Assembly: GCA_028281845.1 (NCBI GenBank)
Contig: JANQJD010000008.1
Coordinates: 248,001 to 312,000 of the forward strand
From: Rhodospirillales bacterium
GTDB lineage: Bacteria; Pseudomonadota; Alphaproteobacteria; Rhodospirillales; Rhodospirillaceae
Direction of reading: 5' to 3'
Length of the DNA: 64,000 nucleotides
The notes beneath the pieces were generated by a model, which saw only the letters and a list, made by a program, of their open reading frames with translations, had not been told where the DNA came from and did not search any database. Of the stretch, positions 48,038 to 57,270 are shown piece after piece (positions within the stretch are counted from its first letter, which is position 1; every line of letters begins with the position of its first letter). The position numbers were made by a program, and so were the translations under genes.

Positions 48038-49327
48038 TCAGAGTTTTTTCAGCATTTTTGCTGTGATAAGTGTAATGCCACTATCTGTACGGTAGAATCT
48101 TTTATAATCATCTTCCGTATTCTGACCAACAACCAATCCCTCAGGAATCTTACAGTTGCTACCAATGATGCACTTTTTAAGAATGCAGTGACGGCCGATA
48201 TCAGAAGAGGGCAAGACCACTGTGTCCTCCACGAGGCTATAGGAGTTCACACGAACAGTGCTGAACAAGAGGGATCGGCGCACAGTACCACCGGAAACAA
48301 TGCAGCCTGCTGAGAGGACAGAGTCCACAGCCATGCCACGGCGGTCGTTGCTGTCGAAAACGAACTTCGCGGCTGGTTGCTGAATCTGATAGGTCCAAAT
48401 GGGCCACGAGGCATCGTACAGATCAAGCTCCGGAATCACGGTCGTGAGATCGATGTTAGCAGCCCAATAAGCATCGACCGTACCGACATCACGCCAGTAA
48501 GGTTCCATCTGACCATTTTCACGCTGAACAACGCAGTGAACACAGGAATCAGAAAAACGGTGGGCAAAGACCTTGCGAGACCGGACAACCAGATTGGGAA
48601 TGACATCCTTCCCAAAGTCATGAGAAGAGCTGGGATCACCAGCGTCCTGCTCTAATGCACTGATCAGGACATCAGTGTTGAAGACGTAAATGCCCATGCT
48701 GGCGAAGGCACAATCTGGTTGACTGGGAATTGCCGGGGGAGCCTTAGGTTTTTCTATGAAGCTTGTGATACGATCAGCGGCATCGACTCCTACCACCCCG
48801 AAACCAACAGCGTCCTTCAATGGCACTTCCAAGCATGAGATGGTAACGTCTGCAGCATTTTCAATATGGTGGGCTAGGAGGCGACTATAGTCCTGTTTAT
48901 AGACATGATCGCCAGCGAGGACGAGAACATACTGCGGCATCCTGCTCCTCATGAGTTGTAGATTCTGATACACGGCATCTGCTGTCCCCTGGTACCAGAC
49001 AGCCGTGTCTAGCTGCTGCTGAGCAGGCCACAGCTCGACAAACTCATTGATTTCTGCCCGTAAAAACCCCCATCCCCGCTGGATATGCTGAATCAGCGTG
49101 TGCGCCTTGTACTGGGTCAGTACGGCAATCTGACGAATACCAGAATTGATGCAGTTGGAGAGCGGAAAATCAATGATGCGGAACTTGCCACCAAATGGCA
49201 TTGCAGGTTTTGCTTCGTCATCTGTTAATTGCATAAGACGTGTACCACGCCCGCCTGCTAGGACAAGAGCGAATGTACTTCTCATAGTGTGGTGAAGATC
49301 ATATGGTAATTCATTGGAATAATGCAT
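48038..49327 (-). CDS. glgC: Glucose-1-phosphate adenylyltransferase
   Basis: GlgC makes ADP-glucose, the committed step of glycogen synthesis. The 429-residue protein has LVLAGGRGTRLMQLTDDEAKPAMPFGG, RIIDFPLSNCINSGI, YYRGTADAVYQN-like WYQGTADAVYQNL, VLAGDHVYKQDY and FIEKPKAPP, then a C-terminal beta-helix. The ATG at 49327 has GGAGGG eight bases upstream. It is divergent from glgA; their 302-base shared upstream region would allow joint control. Confidence 0.96.
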   Translation of the reverse strand: MHYSNELPYDLHHTMRSTFALVLAGGRGTRLMQLTDDEAKPAMPFGGKFRIIDFPLSNCINSGIRQIAVLTQYKAHTLIQHIQRGWGFLRAEINEFVELWPAQQQLDTAVWYQGTADAVYQNLQLMRSRMPQYVLVLAGDHVYKQDYSRLLAHHIENAADVTISCLEVPLKDAVGFGVVGVDAADRITSFIEKPKAPPAIPSQPDCAFASMGIYVFNTDVLISALEQDAGDPSSSHDFGKDVIPNLVVRSRKVFAHRFSDSCVHCVVQRENGQMEPYWRDVGTVDAYWAANIDLTTVIPELDLYDASWPIWTYQIQQPAAKFVFDSNDRRGMAVDSVLSAGCIVSGGTVRRSLLFSTVRVNSYSLVEDTVVLPSSDIGRHCILKKCIIGSNCKIPEGLVVGQNTEDDYKRFYRTDSGITLITAKMLKKL

Positions 49328-49629
49328 CTGGTATTCCCTCCCGATCTGACTGGTATCAGTCTCGTCATTCTCACGCTGCTATCCGACATCTGTGACATGG
49401 TTTTTTGTCTGCCCTCCCGGCGTGTGTCCCTCTGAACCTGTCGCCTTCCTGTCGCGTGTTCTTCAATACTGACACTGCCGCAGACTAGGGTTCAATCTGC
49501 CTTATGTAAATCGAGCCCTGGCGATCCTCCAAAAGTGAAAAGGTGAGGATTCCAATCCACAGTATGCTGCATCATAGTCATGGATAGGTCACGGATAGAG
49601 TTCTGTCATTGATAGAACGAGAGAAGGCC
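49328..49629. other. Shared upstream region of glgC and glgA
   Basis: No gene is recognised in these 302 bases between the divergent glgC and glgA genes. The region should hold both promoters. A near-repeat of GGATAG(G/A) occurs around 49580-49595; no strong hairpin is visible. Confidence 0.5.
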
Positions 49630-51174
49630 ATGAGAATTCTCTTTGTCACAACGGAAGTTTACCCGCTGGTCAAGACTGGAGGACTAGCAGATGTCGCAGG
49701 AGCCTTATCGGCAGCGTTAGCAGAATCAGGCGAAGATGTTCGTCTTCTCCTCCCGGCTTATCCGCAGGCGGTGAGGGCACTCAGACATTGGCGCCCGATA
49801 GTCGTTAGAGAAGTTCTAGGCTGGCGGATCCATCTGATTGAAGGCTGCATGCCCGACTCCGGTGTCCCCGTGCTGCTGGTAGTGTGTCCCGTTTTGTTTG
49901 AACGGCTAGGCAATCCCTACAGCGGGAGCACTGGCTGTGATTGGCCAGACAACCATGAACGTTTCGCTGTCTTGAGTCGAGTGGCTGCCTCTGTAGCAGT
50001 AGGAGAATGGGGCGAGAAGGGAAGCGTGAGAGGGTGGAAGGGAGAGGGGTGGCAAGCCGATGTGGTCCACGCAAATGACTGGCAGACAGGGTTGGTGCCC
50101 GCATATCTGAAACTATGGGAGAACACGCGTGGGTACAAAGGACCCGCCTCTGTGTTTACCATCCATAATCTGGCCTTTCATGGTCAATTTCCCTCTTATG
50201 TAATGAGGCGTATCGGATTACCGCTTGATATGTTCTCAGTGAATGGGCTTGAGTTTTACGGCGACGTCAGTTATCTTAAATCTGGATTGTATTATAGTGA
50301 CAGATTAACAACTGTTAGTCCAACATATGCTCATGAAATCCAAACGGATCAGGCAGGCCACGGTCTACAGGGATTGCTGCTGGCACGCGCTCATACTCTC
50401 GTCGGCATCTTGAACGGTGAGGATAGTCGCGTCTGGAATCCGGCTGCTGACCCCAGCATTCATCATCCTTTCACAGACAGGCAAATGAGTGGTAAAGCCC
50501 TAGATAAAATGGCCTTACAGCGTGAACTAGGCTTGCAGGTCACTGCCAATGCCCCGCTGTTTGGGGTCATCAGTCGCCTGACAGAGCAAAAAGGCGTTGA
50601 TCTTGTTCTGGGCGCAGTGTCGGATATTATGGTACGAGAGGGACAACTCGTGATATTGGGAGCAGGTGATCGCCGTTTTGAGGTTGCTTGCATGGCAGCT
50701 GCTGAGAGCTATCCTGGACGGATAGCCGTGCGCATTGGCTTAGATGAGGCATTGGCTCACCGTATTCAGGCAGGCAGTGATGTGCTGTTGATGCCCTCTC
50801 GGTTCGAACCATGCGGGTTGTCACAGATGTATGCGATGCGGTATGGGACACTTCCTGTAGTAAGGCGTACTGGAGGGTTAGCTGATACTGTTGTTGATGT
50901 AAAAGATTCTGATGATAGAGGCACAGGATTTGTGTTTGACGCCGCGACGGTGCCGGCGTTTTTAGCGGTTGTTCACAGAGCTTTTGATCTGTACAGAAAT
51001 CGTGCAGCGTGGCGAAGCATCCAGAGCCGCGCTATGAGGCAGGATTTCAGTTGGCGGCGTTCGGCCGAGCGGTATCGGCAGCTCTACCGCGAACTCGTTC
51101 AGAATAGGGGGGGGACGGGATCAGCTTTCTCAGTACTTGGCAAGGAGAACCAAGAACATGCAGCGACTAAGTGA
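49630..51174 (+). CDS. glgA: Glycogen synthase GlgA (GT5)
   Basis: GlgA extends alpha-1,4-glucan from ADP-glucose. The 514-residue GT5 enzyme begins MRILFVTTEVYPLVKTGGLADV with the ADP-glucose-binding KTGG, and contains HANDWQTGLVP, the GVISRLTEQKGVDL region and PSRFEPCGLSQMYAMRYG. The start at 49630 follows AGAAGG; the listed frame is open seven codons earlier. glgP overlaps its end by 17 bases. A distinct GT4 synthase is at 17-18 kb. Confidence 0.96.
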   Translation: MRILFVTTEVYPLVKTGGLADVAGALSAALAESGEDVRLLLPAYPQAVRALRHWRPIVVREVLGWRIHLIEGCMPDSGVPVLLVVCPVLFERLGNPYSGSTGCDWPDNHERFAVLSRVAASVAVGEWGEKGSVRGWKGEGWQADVVHANDWQTGLVPAYLKLWENTRGYKGPASVFTIHNLAFHGQFPSYVMRRIGLPLDMFSVNGLEFYGDVSYLKSGLYYSDRLTTVSPTYAHEIQTDQAGHGLQGLLLARAHTLVGILNGEDSRVWNPAADPSIHHPFTDRQMSGKALDKMALQRELGLQVTANAPLFGVISRLTEQKGVDLVLGAVSDIMVREGQLVILGAGDRRFEVACMAAAESYPGRIAVRIGLDEALAHRIQAGSDVLLMPSRFEPCGLSQMYAMRYGTLPVVRRTGGLADTVVDVKDSDDRGTGFVFDAATVPAFLAVVHRAFDLYRNRAAWRSIQSRAMRQDFSWRRSAERYRQLYRELVQNRGGTGSAFSVLGKENQEHAATK

Positions 51175-53647
51175 GGCCACGCCGCGAATCGACGACAGGG
51201 TCGATTTCAACGACGTGGAATCTATTAAAAAGGAACTGATGCACTTCATGGTCCACGTGGTCGGTGCGGATCCAACGTATGCGACTGAGGAGAACTGGTT
51301 CTATGCTCTTGCTTTTCTTGTCCGCGGCAAGCTAAGCGAGCTGTATATCCATTCCGCCCGTGCACAGTACGATCGTGATACCAAACGCACATATTACCTG
51401 TCAATGGAGTTTCTAACGGGACGAAGCTTAGTTAAACATCTATACGACTTAAAGATTATTTATAACGTACGAAGAGCCTTAGAAGAACTTGGAATTGGCC
51501 TCGATTCAATTGCAGAACTTGAGTTTGATGCCGCCCTTGGGAACGGTGGTCTTGGTCGTTTGGCGGCCTGTCTGCTAGACTCAATGGCCACCCACGGGTA
51601 CCCGGGTTTTGGCTATGGTATCCGTTATGCATTTGGCATGTTCAACCAGCGTATTGAATCTGGTCAACAAGTGGAACAGCCAGAACAGTGGTTGCGTCAT
51701 GGGAACCCCTGGGAGTACCCCAGGCCGGAGGTGCTTTACCCTGTGCGTTTTCACGGAACGGTCCTGCGTTTCAGGAACGCTGATGGTAAGGAAACGTGTC
51801 AGTGGGTCGATACGGATGATGTGATTGCTATGGCTTATGATGTGCCAGTCTCTGGCTATGGATCCACAATCGTGGGCAACCTAAGACTATGGACTGCACG
51901 TGCAACACATGATTTTGACTTAAGCTATTTTAATCAAGGGAACTATATTGACGCCGTGCGCGATAAGACGACGTCAGAAAACCTCTCTCGTGTTCTATAC
52001 CCAGCGGACACGACATTAATGGGACAGGAGCTACGCCTGAAACAAGAATATTTCTTTGTCAGCGCCTCTCTGCAAGATATAATTGCACGTTTTAAGCGTA
52101 CGCACAGAAATCTTGATATGCTCCCTGACCGTGTTGCTATCCAGCTGAACGATACCCACCCGGCTTTAGCCGTAGCCGAGATGATGCGCCAGCTGACGGA
52201 TATTCATGGTTACACATGGGAGCAGGCCTGGGAGATCACGAGCCACATTTTCCATTATACCAACCATACCCTTTTACCGGAAGCGTTAGAAACCTGGCCG
52301 ATCTCGATGTTAGAGTCTGTGCTACCACGGCACTTGGAGATTATTTATCAAATCAATCACCGATTTCTACAACAGGTAAAATACACTTTTCCTGGTGATA
52401 CTGGAGCATTGCGCAGACTCTCCTTGATAGATGATGACAGTAGGCGTGTACGTATGGCCCACCTAGCGATCGTCGGTTCAACACGGGTAAACGGTGTGGC
52501 AGAATTGCACACTAACCTCGTGTGCCAAACAATATTTGCAGACTTCCATCACATGTGGCCACATAAGTTCGTTAATGTCACAAATGGCGTGACTCCACGG
52601 CGCTGGCTTCTGCAGGCAAATCCGGGGCTGTCCTCACTAATCAGCGAGCGTATTGGCGACAGTTGGATTACAGATCTCTCCAGTCTGAAGGAGCTAGAGG
52701 CGCACATTAGCGATGATACATTTATAGAACGCTTTCATGAAGTGAAGCATGCTAATAAGAATCGGTTAGCGCGATTGATTGATACCCGCCTTGGTGTCCA
52801 GGTGGATCCCAGTTCCATGTTCGACGTACAAGTGAAGCGGATACACGAGTACAAGAGGCAACTTCTTAATGTGCTGCACGTCATTAATCGTTACAATCGC
52901 CTGCGCGATCGTCACGACATTGACACTCTGGTGCCACGTACAGTGATTTTCGCTGGAAAATCGGCGCCGGGGTATTATATGGCAAAGTTAATCATCCGTC
53001 TGATTCACGACGTAGCGGAAATGGTTAACAATGACCCAAAAGTTGGCGACCTGCTGAAGGTCATTTTCGTCCCAAATTACAATGTGTCACTGGCAGAGAT
53101 GATCATTCCGGGTTCTGATCTTTCGGAACAGATCTCGACTGCGGGGACAGAAGCCTCAGGAACGGGAAATATGAAATTCGCCTTGAACGGTGCGCTGACC
53201 ATTGGCACGCTGGATGGTGCGAACATTGAAATCCGTGAATCTGTCGGCAATGAGAATTTCTTCGAATTCGGGCTAACGGCCGACGAAGCACAGGAGTTGC
53301 GTTTGCAGGGTTATGATCCTTGGCAGTTCTATCGCCGCAACAGGGATTTGATGCGAGTCTTGGATATGATTGGTCAGGGATTCTTCTCTCCAGGAGAGCC
53401 GGATCGCTATAGGCCAATCTTTGATTTACTTTTAAAAGGCGGGGATCATTATCTGTTGCTAGCTGACTATGCCTCTTACGTGGCTTGTCATCAGGAAAGG
53501 GTGGATGCTGTTTTTCGCAACAGAAAAGATTGGGCCAGGAGAGCGGCAATCAACGTCGCTAACATGGGGCACTTCTCTAGCGATCGGACCGTACACACAT
53601 ACGCCAGAGATGTGTGGAACGTGAAACAGATGGCGCTTTTTGAGTAA
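51158..53647 (+). CDS. glgP: Glycogen/starch/alpha-glucan phosphorylase
   Basis: GlgP releases glucose-1-phosphate from glycogen ends. The 829-residue GT35 enzyme has YYLSMEFLTGRSL, ALGNGGLGRLAACLLDS, the substrate loop HTNHTLLPEALE and the PLP-binding EASGTGNMKFALNGALTIGTLDGAN. The ATG at 51158 has AAGGAG ten bases upstream and lies within the glgA 3' end. No branching (glgB) or debranching (glgX) gene is adjacent. Its product can feed Pgm, GlgC or GalU. Confidence 0.97.
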   Translation: MQRLSEATPRIDDRVDFNDVESIKKELMHFMVHVVGADPTYATEENWFYALAFLVRGKLSELYIHSARAQYDRDTKRTYYLSMEFLTGRSLVKHLYDLKIIYNVRRALEELGIGLDSIAELEFDAALGNGGLGRLAACLLDSMATHGYPGFGYGIRYAFGMFNQRIESGQQVEQPEQWLRHGNPWEYPRPEVLYPVRFHGTVLRFRNADGKETCQWVDTDDVIAMAYDVPVSGYGSTIVGNLRLWTARATHDFDLSYFNQGNYIDAVRDKTTSENLSRVLYPADTTLMGQELRLKQEYFFVSASLQDIIARFKRTHRNLDMLPDRVAIQLNDTHPALAVAEMMRQLTDIHGYTWEQAWEITSHIFHYTNHTLLPEALETWPISMLESVLPRHLEIIYQINHRFLQQVKYTFPGDTGALRRLSLIDDDSRRVRMAHLAIVGSTRVNGVAELHTNLVCQTIFADFHHMWPHKFVNVTNGVTPRRWLLQANPGLSSLISERIGDSWITDLSSLKELEAHISDDTFIERFHEVKHANKNRLARLIDTRLGVQVDPSSMFDVQVKRIHEYKRQLLNVLHVINRYNRLRDRHDIDTLVPRTVIFAGKSAPGYYMAKLIIRLIHDVAEMVNNDPKVGDLLKVIFVPNYNVSLAEMIIPGSDLSEQISTAGTEASGTGNMKFALNGALTIGTLDGANIEIRESVGNENFFEFGLTADEAQELRLQGYDPWQFYRRNRDLMRVLDMIGQGFFSPGEPDRYRPIFDLLLKGGDHYLLLADYASYVACHQERVDAVFRNRKDWARRAAINVANMGHFSSDRTVHTYARDVWNVKQMALFE

Positions 53648-53652
53648 GGGAT

Positions 53653-53676
53653 GACACGGCGGACGACACGGCGGAC
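53653..53676. repeat. 12-bp perfect tandem duplication after glgP
   Basis: GACACGGCGGAC is repeated at 53653-53664 and 53665-53676, directly after the glgP stop. Confidence 0.93.
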
Positions 53677-53713
53677 GGAGCGGACGGGAAAGCGGGAAAG
53701 GCTGCCCCGACCC

Positions 53714-53750
53714 CGCCCTGCCGGTCTTTTCGCCCTGCCGGTCTTTTTTT
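53714..53750. repeat. 17-bp perfect tandem duplication ending in a T run
   Basis: CGCCCTGCCGGTCTTTT is repeated at 53714-53730 and 53731-53747, with three more T residues following. GACC just upstream (53709-53712) could pair with either GGTC to give a weak hairpin before T residues, so this may also serve as the glgP terminator. Confidence 0.75.
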
Positions 53751-54053
53751 GGCAACGCGAGCGGTCGCGTGCCTGGGGACTCTCTTTCACTGGTTATGCG
53801 CCTGCCCACCCTTCTCATGCCATGCCAGGACTCTCTTTCTGTTCTACGGCGTGGCGCAAAAAACGCTCTAACTTGTTGCGGCGTGCGATCTCGATGCTCC
53901 AGTCGCACACAGGTAAAGCAGCAACACAATGCTCAGGGTTTCCTTGCGTGCCCAAAGACGAGGCAGAGTCTTCCCAAACATCGGCGGCTGTCCCTTCGTC
54001 TTGGCGGCTTTTTTGCGCTGCGACGCAGCCTGTAGAGGGGTCACAACGGTCAG

Positions 54054-55379
54054 CTATACGGTACGGCGACCGATGCATGTGTACTGAAAGCCCGCCTGCA
54101 TGACGTCAGAAGGGTCGTATATATTGCGTAGATCAACGACGATCAGTTCTTTCAGGAGCCGGCGCATGCGCCCTAAGTCGAGGCTACGAAACTCGTTCCA
54201 CTCAGTGAGTATCACCAAGGCCTCAGCCCCTTTCATTGTTTCATAAGCGTTTGGGCAGTAAAGGATGTCAGGCATCAGTTTCCGCGCTTCATTCATGCCT
54301 TCAGGATCAAAGGCGCGGACGGCAGCTCCAGCTTTCTGTAGGGCTGGTATGATATCGAGGCTAGGCGACTCGCGCATGTCATCAGTGTTGGGTTTGAAGG
54401 TCAGACCAAGAACGGCGATGGTCTTGCCGATCACTGACCCACCACAGGCAGCGATTATTCGACCCGCCATCTCCTTCTTGCGACGCTCGTTGCAGTCTAC
54501 CACTGTCTCGACAATGCGTAGGGGCACACAATGGTCACGAGCCGTATGTACTAAGGCAAGCGTGTCCTTGGGAAAGCACGATCCCCCATAGCCTGGGCCG
54601 GGATGCAGAAACTTGTGACCAATTCGGCTATCGAGCCCGATTCCATGAGCAACATCGCAAACGTCAGTTCCAATGCGTTCACACAGGTCGGCCATTTCGT
54701 TGATGAAAGCGAGCTTGAGGGCAAGAAAGGTATTGGCAGCGTATTTGATCAATTCTGATGTTTCAATGTTTGTGAATAAGATTGGCGTCTCTCGCATGTA
54801 TAGCATGCGGTAGAGCTGCCGCATAACCTCGCGGGCGCGTTCTGAATCCGTGCCCACTACCACACGATCTGGACGTACGAAATCATGGATCGCTGACCCT
54901 TCGCGCAGGAACTCAGGATTGGATACTACATCGAGGGGTGTCTCAGGTCGTGTCGCGCGGATGATGGATTCCACCTTGCGACCTGTGCCGACCGGCACAG
55001 TCGACTTAATGACGACCACAGTGTAACCGCGTAGCGCCTCGGCAACTTCACGGGCTGCCTCAAAGAGGTCGCTCAAGTCAGCAGCAGCGTGACCGTTCTT
55101 GTCCTTATCGCAAGGACATGGCGTGCCGACGGCGATAAACACTGCTTCAGCTTCAGCGACGGCTCCATGCAGCGCAGTGGTGAAGGATAACCGACCTGCC
55201 TCCGCATTGTTCTTGACTAAGGCGGCCAAGCCGGGTTCGTAAACAGGCATCTTCCCACGTTGCAAGAGGGCAACCTTGTTTTCATCTCTGTCAACGCACA
55301 CCACATCAATGCCGAACTCAGAGAAGCAAGCTCCAGAGACCAAACCGACATACCCGGCCCCGATCACGGCGATGCGCAT
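54054..55379 (-). CDS. ugd: UDP-glucose 6-dehydrogenase
   Basis: Ugd oxidises UDP-glucose to UDP-glucuronate for polysaccharide or LPS sugars. The 441-residue protein has the Rossmann MRIAVIGAGYVGLVSGACFSE start, KSTVPVGTGRK, NPEFLREGSAIHDF, the SELIKYAANTFLALKLAFINE helix and the catalytic-cysteine motif GYGGSCFPKDT. The ATG at 55379 has AAGGAG ten bases upstream. galU lies immediately upstream, forming a two-step operon. Confidence 0.96.
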   Translation of the reverse strand: MRIAVIGAGYVGLVSGACFSEFGIDVVCVDRDENKVALLQRGKMPVYEPGLAALVKNNAEAGRLSFTTALHGAVAEAEAVFIAVGTPCPCDKDKNGHAAADLSDLFEAAREVAEALRGYTVVVIKSTVPVGTGRKVESIIRATRPETPLDVVSNPEFLREGSAIHDFVRPDRVVVGTDSERAREVMRQLYRMLYMRETPILFTNIETSELIKYAANTFLALKLAFINEMADLCERIGTDVCDVAHGIGLDSRIGHKFLHPGPGYGGSCFPKDTLALVHTARDHCVPLRIVETVVDCNERRKKEMAGRIIAACGGSVIGKTIAVLGLTFKPNTDDMRESPSLDIIPALQKAGAAVRAFDPEGMNEARKLMPDILYCPNAYETMKGAEALVILTEWNEFRSLDLGRMRRLLKELIVVDLRNIYDPSDVMQAGFQYTCIGRRTV

Positions 55380-55452
55380 AGAATAAGGTCTCCTTTGCCT
55401 CTGGCAGAGAGAAGGAAAGAAAAGGCATTGCACTGAGGCATGGCACGAGTAC

Positions 55453-56361
55453 TCATCTATTCTCTTTTTTTTCGCTTGTCTCTGTGCCGTGGGACAAGAG
55501 CTCTTGTAGTGCCTCTATGACCTGGGTGCGCATTTCAGGCCGCTGCAAAGCGTATGCTACATTAGCGTGTAAAAAACCGACTTTATCTCCACAATCAAAT
55601 CTTCTGCCTTCAAAACGTAGGCCATGGAAAGAGATACGGCCAATTGTGGCATTAATTGCGTCTGTAAGTTGTACTTCATCACCACTCCCACAAATCTGAT
55701 GGTCAAGATATTCAAACACCGTTGGGTGCAAGATGTAGCGGCCCGTAATGGAAATGTTCGATGGGGCCAGGGCAGGATCTGGTTTCTCGATGAGTCCCTT
55801 CGCCTGCACCAGACGGCCGTGATCCGCTTCTATATCAAGGATCCCGTAACGTCTGACATGCTGGAGCGGCACATCCATCACCGCGACCACGTTGCCACCT
55901 GTTTCAGCGTGTATGTCCACCATCTGCTTTAGGCAGGGAATACGCGTGAGAATCAGGTCGTCAGGCAGGATGACCGCAAATGGCTCATTCTCGATCAAGT
56001 CGCGAGCACACCAGACGGCATGACCCAAGCCCAGTGGTACGTGCTGGCGCGTGTAGGAGATTTGTCCCGACTTCGGCATTCCACTCGTCACAGCGGCGAT
56101 CAGGTCATGCTTGCCACGGTCGCTCAGCAAACGTTCCAGCTCTGGTGCGGAGTCAAAGTGGTCTTCCAGGGCACTCTTGCCCCGGCCAGTGACAAAAATG
56201 AAGTGCTCAATGCCAGCGGCCCCTGCTTCTTCAACGGCATACTGTATAAGGGGTTTATCAACTACCGGTAACATTTCCTTTGGCATAGCTTTTGTAGCAG
56301 GGAGGAATCTCGTGCCCATTCCTGCCACAGGGAAGACAGCTTTACGTACACGTCGTGGCAT
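55453..56361 (-). CDS. galU: UTP-glucose-1-phosphate uridylyltransferase
   Basis: GalU makes UDP-glucose from glucose-1-phosphate. The 302-residue protein begins MPRRVRKAVFPVAGMGTRFLPATKAMPKEMLPV and contains QYAVEEA, VPLGLGHAVWCARD, ILPDDLI and the FDCGDKVGFLHANV C-terminal block. The ATG at 56361 has AAGGA seven bases upstream, and the stretch containing it is a perfect 12-base duplication. ugd follows after 73 bases. Confidence 0.96.
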   Translation of the reverse strand: MPRRVRKAVFPVAGMGTRFLPATKAMPKEMLPVVDKPLIQYAVEEAGAAGIEHFIFVTGRGKSALEDHFDSAPELERLLSDRGKHDLIAAVTSGMPKSGQISYTRQHVPLGLGHAVWCARDLIENEPFAVILPDDLILTRIPCLKQMVDIHAETGGNVVAVMDVPLQHVRRYGILDIEADHGRLVQAKGLIEKPDPALAPSNISITGRYILHPTVFEYLDHQICGSGDEVQLTDAINATIGRISFHGLRFEGRRFDCGDKVGFLHANVAYALQRPEMRTQVIEALQELLSHGTETSEKKENR

Positions 56362-56364
56362 GAT

Positions 56365-56388
56365 ATGTTCCTTGTTATGTTCCTTGTT
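56365..56388. repeat. 12-bp tandem duplication of the galU ribosome site
   Basis: On the plus strand ATGTTCCTTGTT repeats at 56365-56376 and 56377-56388. On the coding strand this doubles AACAAGGAACAT, giving two AAGGA sites, the nearer one at a good distance from the galU ATG. Confidence 0.93.
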
Positions 56389-56436
56389 CCGAAAGAAAAT
56401 GCTGAGTTTTGCGCTTCTTCCTCTGCCGTTCTTCAT

Positions 56437-57201
56437 TCACGAACCGAGCAGGACATCTTTGGCGCAATTGAGCTGGGCGGCCAGATAGCTGGATCCCCCA
56501 TGATCGGGATGTAGACGGGTTATCAATCTGCAGTATGCGGCACGGATCTGATCCGGCGTGGCGTTAGCCCCAAGGTCCAATACGCGTAAGGCCTCGGCGT
56601 GTGTCATATGACCACAGCCACCAGTGGACGCGTGATCTGCGGAGAATCCATCGTCGTTTTTGCAGGCTGACGTAAGTGTCTCCCTCCAGTCAGCAGGGCC
56701 CTCCCGGTCGAGCCATGCCTCCAGCACTTTCAGGGAGTTCTCATCAGTGGCGCAAAAGCGGTAAAGAATCCCTAGCTCTGCCAGAGAGAGATCGTCCAAC
56801 ATGCGGCCCGCAAGCGCCCCTGTCCGCACCCGTCCTGACAGGCGCCCACTAATGGGATTGAGCACCAGGCGCAGGCACTCTGTTTCAATCACAGAGGCGT
56901 GGTGGGCTTTCCCGCTCATTGTGGAATGAAAGCCTGTCGATGACAGTGCTGCCCATACTCCTCTAATAAGAGCATGCAGATGCAAAGCCCGGATTGCCCA
57001 CGGCAACCAAGCCGCCAGAAAAGCCAGGACCCAGCCTAGGCGCCCAGTTGCAGCCAATAGTACGGCAACGATTGCGACAGCCGCCACACCACCCCATTTC
57101 AATCCCTGGAGGACATCGCGCGGTTCATGAGTTGCAAACCAGCGCAGGAACAGCACGACAGCCATCAGTATGATCAGTCCCAAAAACAAAAACGGCAGCA
57201 T
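56437..57201 (-). CDS. Membrane-anchored DnaJ-domain protein
   Basis: This 254-residue protein has an N-terminal membrane helix (about 1-17), a second hydrophobic region near 36-75, a middle helical domain like that of Tim14/PAM18-type alphaproteobacterial J-proteins (LDDLSLAELGILYRFC) and a C-terminal J domain. The J domain shows ALRVLDLGANATPDQIRAAY and the HPD motif (RLHPDHGG). It would recruit Hsp70 (DnaK) at the inner membrane. AGAGG six bases upstream supports the ATG at 57201. Partner and role are unknown. Confidence 0.88.
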   Translation of the reverse strand: MLPFLFLGLIILMAVVLFLRWFATHEPRDVLQGLKWGGVAAVAIVAVLLAATGRLGWVLAFLAAWLPWAIRALHLHALIRGVWAALSSTGFHSTMSGKAHHASVIETECLRLVLNPISGRLSGRVRTGALAGRMLDDLSLAELGILYRFCATDENSLKVLEAWLDREGPADWRETLTSACKNDDGFSADHASTGGCGHMTHAEALRVLDLGANATPDQIRAAYCRLITRLHPDHGGSSYLAAQLNCAKDVLLGS

Positions 57202-57270
57202 GGCGTGCCTCTCTCCATTCTGCCACAAGGTCACTGCACAATAACATTCCGAAAAGTGCGCGAACAGACC

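Larger units (their letters stand above)
53648..54053. other. Duplication-rich interval after glgP
   Basis: No gene is recognised in these 406 bases between the 3' ends of glgP and ugd. The first 100 bases hold two perfect tandem repeats (12 and 17 bp), and a T-rich run ends the second. A minus-strand frame to 54078 looks protein-like in part (ARRNKLERFLRHAVE) but has no family I recognise. Confidence 0.55.

Noticed and set aside
53459..53929. 156-codon frame antisense to glgP and its downstream gap
   Set aside because: It is rich in Arg, Pro and Cys, overlaps the conserved glgP 3' end, and has no recognisable domain; it is a typical shadow frame.
53815..54078. 87-codon minus frame overlapping the ugd 3' end
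   Set aside because: Part of it looks protein-like, but it overlaps ugd in another frame, lacks a ribosome site and matches no family I know.
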